From Limnohabitans sp. MORI2 (GTDB taxonomy: Bacteria > Pseudomonadota > Gammaproteobacteria > Burkholderiales > Burkholderiaceae_C), in NCBI RefSeq assembly GCF_027925025.1, contig NZ_AP027058.1, forward strand, positions 1,488,001 to 1,552,000: a stretch of DNA of 64,000 nucleotides. Direction: 5' to 3'. Of this stretch, positions 43,057 to 54,201 are shown one piece after another. A program made the position numbers and the translations under genes. The number at the start of each line of letters is the position of its first letter. Positions within the stretch are counted from its first letter, which is position 1. The notes beneath the pieces were generated by a model. It was not told where the DNA came from and did no database searches. It saw only the letters and a list, made by a program, of their open reading frames with translations.

Positions 43057-43419
43057 TCAGCGCATCACCACCAGCCAAGGACTGACACAGGTTTGCACCA
43101 CGGGAAAGTATTGCCCTGTCTCGCGGCAATAGTAGGCCTCGACCGGCTGAGCCACGGGTTGACCATTCACCCATTGGGTCGGCTGGGGACTGGTCACAAC
43201 CACAGCTGGCGGCGTGGTGACGATCACAGTCGAAGGCTGCACAGGTCGCGACAAATAAATGGATGTCCCCACAATGGCTCCACCCATCAACGCAGGGCCC
43301 CAGAAGTAGTCGCCACGGTAATAACCTCCGCGATACCCGCCATGTGGGCCGTGGGCCATGGCGGTACCAGCGGTAGCTGCCAACAACAAACTCAAAGCCA
43401 GAGTGCGAAATTTAGTCAT
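43057..43419 (-). CDS. Small exported glycine-zipper protein, paralogue of the neighbour
   Basis: A 120-residue protein with signal peptide (LALSLLLAATAGTAMA) and a short HGPHGGYRGGYYRGDY stretch. A hydrophobic segment GPALMGGAIVGTSIYL aligns with the neighbour's glycine zipper, and there is a Pro/Val/Thr-rich linker. The C-terminal tail YYCRETGQYFPVVQTCVSPW is homologous to that of the 42614 gene. The ATG at 43419 begins the signal sequence. Tandem duplication of this gene is the simplest explanation. Function unknown. Confidence 0.75.
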   Translation of the reverse strand: MTKFRTLALSLLLAATAGTAMAHGPHGGYRGGYYRGDYFWGPALMGGAIVGTSIYLSRPVQPSTVIVTTPPAVVVTSPQPTQWVNGQPVAQPVEAYYCRETGQYFPVVQTCVSPWLVVMR

Positions 43420-43455
43420 AGCTTGCTCGCTTTCTTTCAATATGCCGATTGTGGT

Positions 43456-44814
43456 CTAGGTATGTAAACCATTCATTAAGTTTTCTAAAGCCAAGGCCAC
43501 CCCGGCTAGCTGCGCATCTTGCCCAGCCAAGCCCGACACCATCAAGCCCACCGGCAATTCGCCTGCCTCATGGCAAGGCAAACTCCACGCGCAGCCGTCC
43601 ATGTAATTGATGGTCGAAGGGTTTCGCAGCAACAAGCGGTTGACTTTGAAAAAAGCCTCGTCGTCTGTGAGAAGTGGCTGCGTGAGCGGCGCAACGATGG
43701 GCACTGTGGGACACAACATCGCATCAAAGCCGTGCAGCGTTTGTTGGGCCGCGGCTATCCAAGCATGACGGCGGTTGTGCAACTCTAGGTAGTCTTGTGC
43801 AGTGATGCCTTTACCCAACATCATGCGGGCGACCACTCGGGGATCGATCTGATGCCCCCCGCGCTCTAGACGTGCGTGATGCGCCGCGTAGCCCTCGATT
43901 GGCGAAAAACCACCCGGCATGCTCAGCGCGGCAATGTCGCCCAATGCTTTGAACGGGATCTCCACCACCATCGCTCCCGCATCGCTGATGCGGCGCAAAG
44001 TTCGTGCAAAGGCTTGTGCCACGGTAGCGTCCACATCATCCATCATCAAGGTTTGTGGCACAGCAAATCGCAGACCGCGCAAGTCAGTGGCATCGGTGGG
44101 CAATGGTTGTTGCGACAACACCGAATCCACCGCGAGACAAGCACTCACCGACCGGGTGATGCTACCCACCGTGTCCAGCGTGCGCGACAGCTCCATCACC
44201 CCCGTGCACGGAATACGCACTTGTGTGCTTTTGTAACCCACCAAACCGCACAGCGCAGCAGGAATGCGAATCGATCCGCCCGTGTCTGTACCAATGCCAG
44301 CATCTGCCATCCCCAAAGCTACCGACACTGCGGCGCCCGATGACGAACCACCGGGCACGCGCGCATGTGAGGGATCAGCAGGGTTAACAGGCGTGCCATG
44401 GTGTGGGTTGATGCCCACGCCCGAGAAAGCAAACTCGCTCATATTGGTTTTACCCAGCAGCAGCGCACCAGCATCGCGCAAACGCTGCACCACAGGTGCG
44501 TCACGCAACGCGGGGGCTTCACCTGCACACACCACGCCACCAGCCAGAGTGGTTTCGCCCGCCACGTCAATGTTGTCCTTGAGGGTGACACACACGCCGT
44601 GTAAAGCCCCTAGGTGACGGCCGTCTGTCACCTGAGCATCGCATTGCTGTGCGGTGGCCTGTGCACTATCGGCGTAGAGCTGGGTGAAGACATGTTGTGC
44701 TGACGGTTGGGCCGCAACTTCCAACGCATGCGCCACACGCTGCGCAGCAGAACTCGATGTATCAAAACAAGCTTGGGTCATGCGCTGGATTCTGCCTGAT
44801 GCGCTTGTGTTCAT
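43456..44814 (-). CDS. Amidase signature family enzyme (GatA-like)
   Basis: A 452-residue amidase with the Ser-cisSer-Lys triad: K79 in VTLKDNIDVAG, S157/S158 in PGGSSSG, and S181 in GTDTGGSIRIP. GatA itself is usually longer and clustered with gatB and gatC, absent here, so this is more likely a stand-alone amidase acting on a small amide or urea-like substrate. The ATG at 44814 has a GAGG site eight bases upstream; M12 is an alternative. No signal peptide. Divergent from the DCC gene. Confidence 0.85.
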   Translation of the reverse strand: MNTSASGRIQRMTQACFDTSSSAAQRVAHALEVAAQPSAQHVFTQLYADSAQATAQQCDAQVTDGRHLGALHGVCVTLKDNIDVAGETTLAGGVVCAGEAPALRDAPVVQRLRDAGALLLGKTNMSEFAFSGVGINPHHGTPVNPADPSHARVPGGSSSGAAVSVALGMADAGIGTDTGGSIRIPAALCGLVGYKSTQVRIPCTGVMELSRTLDTVGSITRSVSACLAVDSVLSQQPLPTDATDLRGLRFAVPQTLMMDDVDATVAQAFARTLRRISDAGAMVVEIPFKALGDIAALSMPGGFSPIEGYAAHHARLERGGHQIDPRVVARMMLGKGITAQDYLELHNRRHAWIAAAQQTLHGFDAMLCPTVPIVAPLTQPLLTDDEAFFKVNRLLLRNPSTINYMDGCAWSLPCHEAGELPVGLMVSGLAGQDAQLAGVALALENLMNGLHT

Positions 44815-44861
44815 GCCCCTACCTCACGCACTGCTTTGTTCGTGCGTGCTAGCCTATACCT

Positions 44862-45275
44862 ATGTCCGATGCAATAGACACCCCCGCCCCTGAACTCACG
44901 CTCTACTACGATGGCCAATGCCCGTTGTGCGTGGCTGAAGTGGAGTTTTTGCAAAGCCGAAATTCGACTGGCCAACTGGCTTTTGTCGACATCACCCAAG
45001 CTGGCTTTGCAGCGGCTGGTCACAACATCTCGTGCGAAGCTGCGATGGCGCAGATACATGGCCGAACAGCCGACGGTCAAGTGCTGGTGGGCGTACCTGT
45101 ATTTGCAGCCGCCTACAAACTGGCCCGACTACCTGTGCTGGCATGGTTGTTGTCACGCCGCTGGCTCATGCCCGTGTTGCAACCTGCTTATGTGCTGTTC
45201 GCCAAACACCGCCAAACCATCTCTAGGCGCATTGGGGCGGGTGTTTTGCGCTTTTCCAAGCGTTTTTTGCGTTGA
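44862..45275 (+). CDS. DCC-family thiol-disulfide oxidoreductase-like protein
   Basis: A 137-residue DCC (DUF393) protein. The thioredoxin-like first strand and motif LYYDGQCPLCVAEVEF holds D-G-x-C-P-L-C, the family signature, with the likely redox CxxC. A hydrophobic C-terminal half (LARLPVLAWLLS) may touch the membrane. Substrate and partner are unknown. It lies between an amidase and a zinc-ribbon protein and appears independent of both. Confidence 0.83.
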   Translation: MSDAIDTPAPELTLYYDGQCPLCVAEVEFLQSRNSTGQLAFVDITQAGFAAAGHNISCEAAMAQIHGRTADGQVLVGVPVFAAAYKLARLPVLAWLLSRRWLMPVLQPAYVLFAKHRQTISRRIGAGVLRFSKRFLR

Positions 45276-45357
45276 TTTTTGAGGTTTTTCTGCCCCGCTT
45301 GCCAGAACGGTTGATAAATTTGCGAAAATATCATCTTTGCCTCGAGAACTACAACGA

Positions 45358-45618
45358 ATGTCACGCCCAGAAAAAACAGAAATCTCCAACGATGGTTTGC
45401 GCTACAAGTCGAAAAAAGGCGGTTCACCCTTCGAAGGCCTTGGCCGCACTGGCGACACCATGAGCTGCATCAAATGCGGCATCCACAAACCCCGCAACAA
45501 TGGCTCCTTCAAGCGCATCTTGGGTTCATCCATGTTTGTGTGCTTTGACTGCAGCCCGCCCAAAAAAGACGCCGACGCAGCCGCCCCTGCAGCGACCAAA
45601 GAAAAAGCCAAGGCTTAA
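45358..45618 (+). CDS. Small zinc-ribbon protein
   Basis: An 86-residue protein with four Cys in two CxxC knuckles (C-I-K-C and C-F-D-C, about 25 residues apart), consistent with a zinc ribbon. The N-terminus is basic and the C-terminus is an Ala/Lys-rich tail. The ATG at 45358 is favoured over one seven codons earlier, where the reading is not family-like. A strong terminator follows. Function unknown; nucleic-acid or ribosome binding would be typical of such proteins. Confidence 0.68.
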   Translation: MSRPEKTEISNDGLRYKSKKGGSPFEGLGRTGDTMSCIKCGIHKPRNNGSFKRILGSSMFVCFDCSPPKKDADAAAPAATKEKAKA

Positions 45619-45633
45619 TTCTTGATACCTCAT

Positions 45634-45662
45634 AAAAAAGCGGCTCGTTGAGCCGCTTTTTT
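45634..45662 (+). terminator. Rho-independent terminator after the zinc-ribbon gene
   Basis: A 13-bp perfect stem (45634-45646 with 45650-45662) encloses loop GTT, with six A at the start and six T at the end. Confidence 0.9.
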
Positions 45663-45674
45663 ATTGCACCAAAG

Positions 45675-45699
45675 AAAAAGGCCCTTGCAAGCAAGGGCC
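45675..45699 (-). terminator. Rho-independent terminator of parE-parC
   Basis: On the minus strand GGCCCTTGC (45699-45691) pairs with GCAAGGGCC (45688-45680) around a two-base loop, followed by TTTTT. It lies 24 bases past the parC stop. Confidence 0.85.
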
Positions 45700-45722
45700 G
45701 TTTCTATTTGGCTAGCTGCAAG

Positions 45723-48061
45723 TTACTCCACCCGCACCACCGCATTGGGCTTAAAGCCCAAGTCAGCCACTTTGCCCTTCTTGGCGCGTGCCGCTTTAGC
45801 ATTATTCAAGCTGCGAATTTCTAGCGTTTCTTCGCGCACTTTGCCGCCACGGCCAATGCCTTCAATGCGCACGCTGCGTGTATACGCAGCCGCGCCCGCC
45901 AAGGTGTCTTTGGCTTCTAGGTCAATCAGCATCAAGCCGCGACCGCCCTTTTCCATCGCCTTGAGTTCAGACAACTCAAAGGTCAACACGCGGCCACCTG
46001 CTGAAGCGCACGCCACATGTGTGGCAGCAACGAACGGTTGAGAGCCAGAGCCACCGCTCACAGGCGATGGGCGACACACGGTTTCGCCGTCGCCTAAGGA
46101 CACAAAGGCTTTGCCGCCTTTGTTGCGCGAGATCATGTGCTCGATGTTGGCCATGAAGCCGTAGCCACCCGTGCTGCTAAGCAAGTACGTGGCGCCTGCA
46201 GGGCCAGCGACATAGTGCAGCAATTGAGTGCCCGATTCCAAATCAATCAAAGTGGTTACGGGCTGGCCATCGCCACGCGCGCCGGGCAAAGCAGACACAG
46301 GCACAGAGTAGATCCGGCCATTGGAGCCAAACGCGATGAAGGTGTCCACCGTGCGGCACTCAAACGTGCCGTACAAGCCGTCGCCCGACTTGAAGGCAAA
46401 TGCGCTGGCTTCGTGGCCGTGGCCCGTACGCGCGCGCACCCAGCCTTTCTCAGAGACCACCACGGTCACAGGCTCGTCGATGACCTTGACTTCGGCCACC
46501 GCTTTTTTCTCTTCTTGAATGAGCGTGCGGCGTGGATCGGCAAAAGTCTTAGCGTCGGCTTCGATTTCCTTCACCATCAATCGGCGCAGCGCCGATGGGT
46601 TGCCCACGATGTCTTCCAACTTAGCTTGTTCGTCGCGCAAGTCTTTCAACTCTTGCTCAATCTTGATGGCTTCCAAACGTGCCAGCTGACGCAGGCGAAT
46701 TTCTAAGATGTCTTCGGCTTGACGCTCGCTGAGTTTGAATCGCTCGATCAGCGCCAGCTTAGGCTCGTCGCTGTTGCGGATGATGGCAATCACCTCGTCG
46801 ATGTTGAGCAACACCAACTGGCGACCTTCCAAGATATGGATGCGGTCCAACACTTTGTTCAAGCGGTGCTGCGAGCGACGCAGGATGGTGGCAGAGCGGA
46901 ACTCGATCCATTCGTTCAACATGTCGCGCAACGACTTGGGTACGGGGCGACCGTCAATGCCCACCATGGTGAGGTTAATGGACGACGAGGTTTCTAAGCT
47001 GGTATGCGCCAGCAAAGTGGTGATGAGTTCTTGCTGCTCAATGCGGCTGGTCTTGGGCTCGAACACCAAGCGCACCGGCGCGTCTTTGCTCGACTCATCG
47101 CGCACCACATCCAACACTGCCAACACGGTGGCCTTGAGTTGGGTTTGCTCAGCGCTCAGCGCCTTCTTACCCGTCTTGACCTTAGGGTTGGTGAGTTCTT
47201 CAATTTCTTCCAACACGCGTTGGCTGCTTACGCCAGGTGGCAGCTCGTTCACCACCAATTGCCACTGACCACGCGCCAAGTCTTCAATGACCCAACGTGC
47301 ACGCACTTTGAGCGAGCCACGGCCTGTGCGGTACGCATCGGCAATGTCAGACGCGCTGCTGATGATTTGGCCGCCACCGGGATAGTCGGGGCCGGGCAAG
47401 ATTTGCATCAGCTCGTCGTCGCTCAGCTTCGGGCTCTTGATGAGGGCGACGCACGCATCGGCCACTTCGCGCAGGTTATGGCTCGGAATTTCAGTGGCCA
47501 TACCCACCGCAATACCGCTGGCGCCATTGAGCAAAGCAAATGGCAAACGGGCGGGCAACTGCTTGGGCTCCTCGGTGGAGCCGTCGTAGTTGGGCTGGAA
47601 GTCGACCGTACCTTCGTCAATCTCGTCCAACAGCAGAGAAGTGATTTTGGCCAGTCGGGCTTCGGTGTATCGCATGGCCGCAGCGCCATCGCCGTCGCGC
47701 GAACCAAAGTTGCCTTGGCCGTCGATCAGGGGGTAACGTTGCGCGAAGTCTTGCGCCATGCGCACGAGGGCTTCGTACGCCGCGCTGTCGCCGTGCGGGT
47801 GGTAGCGGCCCAGCACGTCACCCACCACGCGGGCGCACTTGACGGGCTTGGCGCCTGAGTTGCCGTTAAAGCCCAAGCCCATGCGGGACATGGAATACAA
47901 AATGCGGCGCTGCACGGGCTTTTGGCCATCGCACACATCGGGCAAGGCGCGGCCTTTGACCACGCTGAGCGCGTACTCAAGGTAGGCGCGTTGGGCGTAG
48001 TGGCCCAGCGCGATGTCGCCGTCGTTATCGGCGGCAGGCAGTTCGGGGGTTAACAAATCGG

Positions 48062-48065
<4 letters not shown>
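45723..48065 (-). CDS. parC: DNA topoisomerase IV subunit A
   Basis: A 780-residue subunit that cleaves and religates DNA to decatenate chromosomes. The catalytic tyrosine is Y133 in RYTEARL. The quinolone-determining region reads HGDSAAYEA with S94 and E98, the sensitive-type residues. The C-terminal beta-pinwheel repeats end in EVRSLNN-like sequence. It overlaps the parE stop by four bases (48062-48065), giving tight translational coupling. GyrA is longer and has a GyrA-box, absent here. Confidence 0.95.
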
Positions 48066-50041
<1,976 letters not shown>

Positions 50042-50072
50042 GGGGCGGCATTGTAGACAGTTTCAAATTTGA

Positions 50073-50092
50073 TACTGTATAAAACAACAGAC
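50073..50092. promoter_or_regulatory. LexA (SOS) box upstream of parE
   Basis: CTGT (50075-50078), exactly eight bases, then ACAG (50087-50090), preceded by TA, matches the core CTGT-N8-ACAG of the E. coli LexA consensus TACTGT...ACAG. It sits 32 bases before the parE ATG and about 91 before the divergent MFS start. LexA binding itself is unproven. Confidence 0.6.
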
Positions 50093-50182
50093 CGACAGTT
50101 TTCGTGAATTCGCCCCATTGAAAGCGCCAACGTGAAAGCCCCCGTGACAGCGCTTTGCCAGCACATTGGTTAAAGTCAATGC

Positions 50183-51403
50183 ATGACCCACCCACACAAA
50201 ACCCTGCCCATGTGGCAAGTACTGGCCTGCGGGGCCGCCATCGTCACCTTGTCCATGGGCGTGCGCCACGGATTTGGTCTGTGGTTGCAACCCATCACCC
50301 AAGCCCAAGACTGGACCCGTGAAAACTTCGCGATGGCGATTGCCATTCAAAACCTGACCTGGGGTTTTGCGGGCATTTTCTCTGGCATGTTGGCAGATCG
50401 CTTTGGTGCGTTTCGCGTCATCGTCACATGCGCCGTCTTTTATGCCCTGGGCTTGTTGGGCATGGCTTATTCGTCAACGCCCGCGCTCTTCACGGCCACA
50501 GCCGGTGTCTTGATTGGCATTGCGCAAGCTGGCACCACCTATGCCGTGATCTACGGCGTGATTGGCCGCAACGTGAGCGCTGCGAAACGCTCATGGGCCA
50601 TGGGCGTGGCTGCGGCAGCGGGTTCGTTTGGTCAGTTTTTGATGGTGCCGACCGAGGGCTACCTGATCAGCACATTTGGTTGGCAAGAGGCGCTGGCATG
50701 GCTAGCCATGGCCGCACTGTTGGTCATCCCCTTGGCTTATGGTTTGCGCGAGCCAGGCTTTGCAGGCGGCGCTACGCCGCACCGTGAGCAGTCCATCATG
50801 CATGCACTGCGTGAAGCGTTTAACTACCGCAGCTTTCAGCTGCTGATGGCTGGCTACTTTGTGTGTGGCTTTCAAGTGGTGTTCATCGGTGTGCACATGC
50901 CCAGCTACCTGAAAGACCAAGGTTTGTCGCCCGAGGTGGCCAGCATTGCCTTGGCGCTGATTGGTCTTTGCAACGTATTTGGCACCTACATCTCTGGCAG
51001 CTTGGGCCAGCGTTTGGCCAAGCGCAAAATTTTGGCCTTTATCTATTTTTCGCGTTCAGTCGCGATCGTGCTCTTTTTACTGGCCCCCCTCACGCCCATG
51101 AGCGTGTACATCTTTTCTTCGGTCATGGGTTTGCTCTGGCTCTCCACTGTGCCGCCCACCAACGCGGTGGTGGCGCAGATTTTTGGCGTGGCGCATTTGT
51201 CCATGTTGGGCGGCTTTGTGTTCTTCAGTCACCAAATTGGCAGCTTCATGGGAGTGTGGCTGGGTGGCTACTTGTATGACAAAACCGGCAGCTACGACAT
51301 TGTTTGGTACATCTCCATCGCACTCGGTGTGTTTGCTGCCTTGGTAAATTTGCCCGTGAAAGAAACTGCCATCGAGCGTGCACCTGCCGCTGCGATGGCC
51401 TGA
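50183..51403 (+). CDS. MFS transporter (OFA/monocarboxylate-like)
   Basis: A 406-residue 12-TM carrier. It opens LACGAAIVTLSMGVRHGFGLWL and continues QPITQAQDWTRENFAMAIAI and GIFSGMLADRFGAF, similar to the oxalate/formate-antiporter and monocarboxylate-like MFS groups. Substrate unknown, probably an organic acid. It is divergent from parE across a region with a LexA-box match. A 46-residue membrane protein starts 8 bases after its stop, and the methyltransferase follows. Confidence 0.82.
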   Translation: MTHPHKTLPMWQVLACGAAIVTLSMGVRHGFGLWLQPITQAQDWTRENFAMAIAIQNLTWGFAGIFSGMLADRFGAFRVIVTCAVFYALGLLGMAYSSTPALFTATAGVLIGIAQAGTTYAVIYGVIGRNVSAAKRSWAMGVAAAAGSFGQFLMVPTEGYLISTFGWQEALAWLAMAALLVIPLAYGLREPGFAGGATPHREQSIMHALREAFNYRSFQLLMAGYFVCGFQVVFIGVHMPSYLKDQGLSPEVASIALALIGLCNVFGTYISGSLGQRLAKRKILAFIYFSRSVAIVLFLLAPLTPMSVYIFSSVMGLLWLSTVPPTNAVVAQIFGVAHLSMLGGFVFFSHQIGSFMGVWLGGYLYDKTGSYDIVWYISIALGVFAALVNLPVKETAIERAPAAAMA

Positions 51404-51411
51404 ATTTTCAA

Positions 51412-51552
51412 ATGATGCTCATCTCACGCACATGGATTCGCCAAGCCTTGATTGGCTTGGCCTGCTTCGCTGCGCTGGTGGCGGTGATGTCGATGTATTT
51501 GCAGCCCGAGTTTTTGCTGACTTTGGCGAATCAGGTATGGGGATGTTTCTAA
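51412..51552 (+). CDS. Small (46-residue) predicted membrane protein
   Basis: One hydrophobic helix (RQALIGLACFAALVAVMSMY) is followed by the tail FLLTLANQVWGCF. The tail resembles a C-terminus I have seen in small Burkholderiales proteins of unknown function. It sits exactly between the MFS stop (8 bases) and the methyltransferase start (1 base), which supports genuine translation. Function unknown. Confidence 0.55.
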   Translation: MMLISRTWIRQALIGLACFAALVAVMSMYLQPEFLLTLANQVWGCF

Positions 51553-51553
51553 G

Positions 51554-52111
51554 ATGAGTACGGTGCTTCACGGGCAAGAACCCACGTCGAATTGGGTCGC
51601 ACGATGGACCCACCTGCTGCCAGCGGGTTGCAGCGTGCTGGATATCGCCTGCGGCCACGGCCGTCATATGCGACATTTTGCGGCCTTGGACCATCCTGTC
51701 ACAGGCGTTGATCGCAACCCTGAAGCCATAGCCGCCGTCAGCTCCTTGGGTGAAACCATCTGTGCGGACATCGAAAACGGACCTTGGCCTTTGCCAGGGC
51801 GCACGTTTGGTTGCGTGGTGGTGACCAACTACCTGTGGCGACCACTTTGGCCACACATTTTGGCGAGCCTTGCGCCTAGCGGTGTACTCATCTATGAAAC
51901 CTTTTCTAATGGCAATGCATCGGTAGGCAAACCCTCTCGCCCTGATTTTTTGCTGCATCAGGGTGAATTGCTGAATGTGTGCAGGGACCTTCGGGTGGTG
52001 GCCTTTCAAGAGGTCTTCATTCCCCAACCCGATCGCTTTGTGCAACGCATCGTCGCCGTACGGGAAACGCAAGACACAGAAACACCCGTGCGTTACCCAC
52101 TTTCCAACTAA
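51554..52111 (+). CDS. Class I SAM-dependent methyltransferase
   Basis: A 185-residue Rossmann-fold methyltransferase. Motif I is VLDIACGHGRHMRHFA and motif II is VTGVDRNPEAI, with a short C-terminal half, so it is a small UbiE/Methyltransf_25-type enzyme. Substrate unknown. It begins one base after the small membrane protein's stop. The dapA gene starts downstream in a separate unit with a TAGAAT -10-like box at 52131. No signal peptide. Confidence 0.83.
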   Translation: MSTVLHGQEPTSNWVARWTHLLPAGCSVLDIACGHGRHMRHFAALDHPVTGVDRNPEAIAAVSSLGETICADIENGPWPLPGRTFGCVVVTNYLWRPLWPHILASLAPSGVLIYETFSNGNASVGKPSRPDFLLHQGELLNVCRDLRVVAFQEVFIPQPDRFVQRIVAVRETQDTETPVRYPLSN

Positions 52112-52166
52112 AAACAGCGTTTGCAATCGCTAGAATGAACGTTTTTCCTTGACCGAACTCGCGGAC

Positions 52167-53060
52167 ATGACACCCATTACCGGCAGCATCGTGGCTTTGA
52201 CCACCCCCATGCACACAGACGGCAGCGTCGACTACCCCACCCTGCGCAAATTGATTGACTGGCACATCGCCGAAGGCACCGACTGCATTGGCGTCGTGGG
52301 CACCACCGGCGAGTCCCCCACAGTGAATGTGGAAGAGCACTGCGAAATCATCCGCGTGTCTGTAGAACAGGCTGCCAAACACACCGAGCGTCATGTGCCC
52401 ATCATGGCTGGATGCGGCGCGAACTCGACCGCTGAAGCGATCGAGCTGGCCAAGTACGCCAAAAAGGTGGGCGCACATTGCCAGCTGCAAGTCGTGCCCT
52501 ACTACAACAAGCCCACGCAAGAAGGCCAATACCTGCACTTCAAAGCCATCGCCGAAGCGGTGGACTTGCCCGTGATTTTGTACAACGTGCCCGGCCGCTC
52601 AGTGGCCGATATGGCACACGACACCGTGCTGCGTTTGGCCCAAGTGCCCGGCATCGTGGGTATCAAAGAAGCCACTGGCAACATCGAACGCGCCGAGTGG
52701 TTGATTCGTGATGTGCCCAAAGGCTTTGCCGTGTACTCCGGTGACGATCCAACTGCCGTGGCATTGATGCTGTGCGGCGGCCAAGGCAACATCAGCGTGA
52801 CCGCCAACGTGGCCCCACGCTTGATGCACGAGCTGTGCATGGCTGCCATTGCGGGTGACGTCAAACGCGCCATGGAAATCCAATTTAAGTTGATGCCTGT
52901 TCACAAACACTTGTTTGTGGAAGCCAACCCCATTCCCGTGAAGTGGGCCATGCACCGCATGGGCCTTGCTGGCCCAACGCTGCGCTTGCCCATGACCGAG
53001 CTCACCAAGGCGAACGAGCCTGTGGTGGAAGGCGCATTGCGCGCTGCTGGTTTGATTTGA
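52167..53060 (+). CDS. dapA: 4-hydroxy-tetrahydrodipicolinate synthase
   Basis: A 297-residue class I aldolase that condenses pyruvate with aspartate semialdehyde in the lysine/DAP pathway. The Schiff-base K167 is in [11 protein letters not shown]139 is in VILYNVPGR, and the N-terminal [11 protein letters not shown] is typical. The ATG at 52167 is preferred over a TTG six codons upstream, because family members start ...[10 protein letters not shown] within about 6 residues. bamC follows 20 bases later, the conserved dapA-bamC pairing. Confidence 0.95.
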   Translation: MTPITGSIVALTTPMHTDGSVDYPTLRKLIDWHIAEGTDCIGVVGTTGESPTVNVEEHCEIIRVSVEQAAKHTERHVPIMAGCGANSTAEAIELAKYAKKVGAHCQLQVVPYYNKPTQEGQYLHFKAIAEAVDLPVILYNVPGRSVADMAHDTVLRLAQVPGIVGIKEATGNIERAEWLIRDVPKGFAVYSGDDPTAVALMLCGGQGNISVTANVAPRLMHELCMAAIAGDVKRAMEIQFKLMPVHKHLFVEANPIPVKWAMHRMGLAGPTLRLPMTELTKANEPVVEGALRAAGLI

Positions 53061-53080
53061 TTTTTGAAAAGGCCTTGGCT

Positions 53081-54178
53081 GTGAAAAATTCTTTTGCTTC
53101 AAATCGCACAGCAGTTGCGCTGACCACTTTGGTGTTGCTCAGCGGCTGCGGCTCCATCATGGATGGAGACAAGGTCAACTACAAAACCCAAGGTGGCACC
53201 AAAGTTGTGCCTCTCGACATTCCGCCGGACCTCACCCAACTGAATCGTGACACACGCTATGCAGTGCCGGGTAGCGCCGTGACGGCGAGTGGCATGGCCA
53301 ATCGTCCTGCGCCTACTGTTGCCGCTACAGCAGCCAAGCAAGTGAACGACGTGCGCATTGAGCGCGATGGCAAACAACGTTGGCTGGTGGTCAATCGATC
53401 AGCAGATGTTGTTTGGCCAATTGTTCAAGAGTTTTGGAAAGAAAACGGTTTTGAATACACCATTCAGCAGCAGCAACTTGGACTGCTAGAAACCGAGTGG
53501 GCAGAAAACAGGGCAAAAATTCCGCAAGATTTTGTGCGTCGAACGCTCGGCAAAGTTTTGGATGGACTCTACTCATCTGGCGAACGTGACAAATTTCGCA
53601 CCCGCATTGAACGCAACAACTCCGGCGGCTCTGATATCTTCATCACGCACCGTGGCATGAGCGAAGAATACAAAGACAACTCAAAAACCAGCACAATTTG
53701 GCAGCCTCGCCCTAATGACCCCGAACTCGAAGCGGAGTTCTTGAGCCGTCTGATGATCAAGCTTGGCGTGTCTGCTGAACAAGCTAAAACTGCAACTGCG
53801 CAAACAAATGCATCGCCTAACAAGACCTCTTTGGTGACAAAAGGCGATGCGACGCAGCTGAATATTCCCGATTCGTTTGATGTTGCATGGCGACGTGTTG
53901 GCCTAGCCTTAGACCGCACAGGCTTCACCGTTGAAGACCGAGATCGCGCTCAAGGCTTGTATTTTGTGCGCTATGTCGATGTCGCGGCGAAAGAGGAAAA
54001 AGGCTTCTTTAGCAAGATGTTCAGCAGCACCCCTGAGGCAGGCCCCGTCAAATATCGCATTTACGTGCGCAAACTTGACAGCCATACAGAGGTGAGCGTC
54101 TTGAATGCCTCGGGTCAGTCCGAAAACACCCCCGTGGCGCAACGGATCCTGAAATTACTCTCTGACGATTTGCAGTAA
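53081..54178 (+). CDS. bamC: Outer membrane assembly lipoprotein BamC
   Basis: A 365-residue lipoprotein of the BAM complex that inserts outer-membrane beta-barrels. The signal peptide ends in lipobox LVLLSGC, and the unstructured Asp/Pro-rich part (VPLDIPPDLTQLNRDTRY) that contacts BamD follows. Two helix-grip domains (about 90-215 and 240-365) come next. It starts at GTG 53081; no ATG lies between the dapA stop and the signal sequence. Its place after dapA matches the arrangement in enterobacteria. Confidence 0.9.
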   Translation: MKNSFASNRTAVALTTLVLLSGCGSIMDGDKVNYKTQGGTKVVPLDIPPDLTQLNRDTRYAVPGSAVTASGMANRPAPTVAATAAKQVNDVRIERDGKQRWLVVNRSADVVWPIVQEFWKENGFEYTIQQQQLGLLETEWAENRAKIPQDFVRRTLGKVLDGLYSSGERDKFRTRIERNNSGGSDIFITHRGMSEEYKDNSKTSTIWQPRPNDPELEAEFLSRLMIKLGVSAEQAKTATAQTNASPNKTSLVTKGDATQLNIPDSFDVAWRRVGLALDRTGFTVEDRDRAQGLYFVRYVDVAAKEEKGFFSKMFSSTPEAGPVKYRIYVRKLDSHTEVSVLNASGQSENTPVAQRILKLLSDDLQ

Positions 54179-54201
54179 CTGCTCTCAAGAGGGTTTGGCG
54201 C

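Noticed and set aside
43456..44814. Amidase as gatA
   Set aside because: No gatB or gatC nearby and the chain is shorter than GatA; called only as an amidase.
52131..52136. TAGAAT as a firm dapA promoter
   Set aside because: A good -10 exists but the 17-base-upstream sequence is not -35-like, so I kept it only as a remark.
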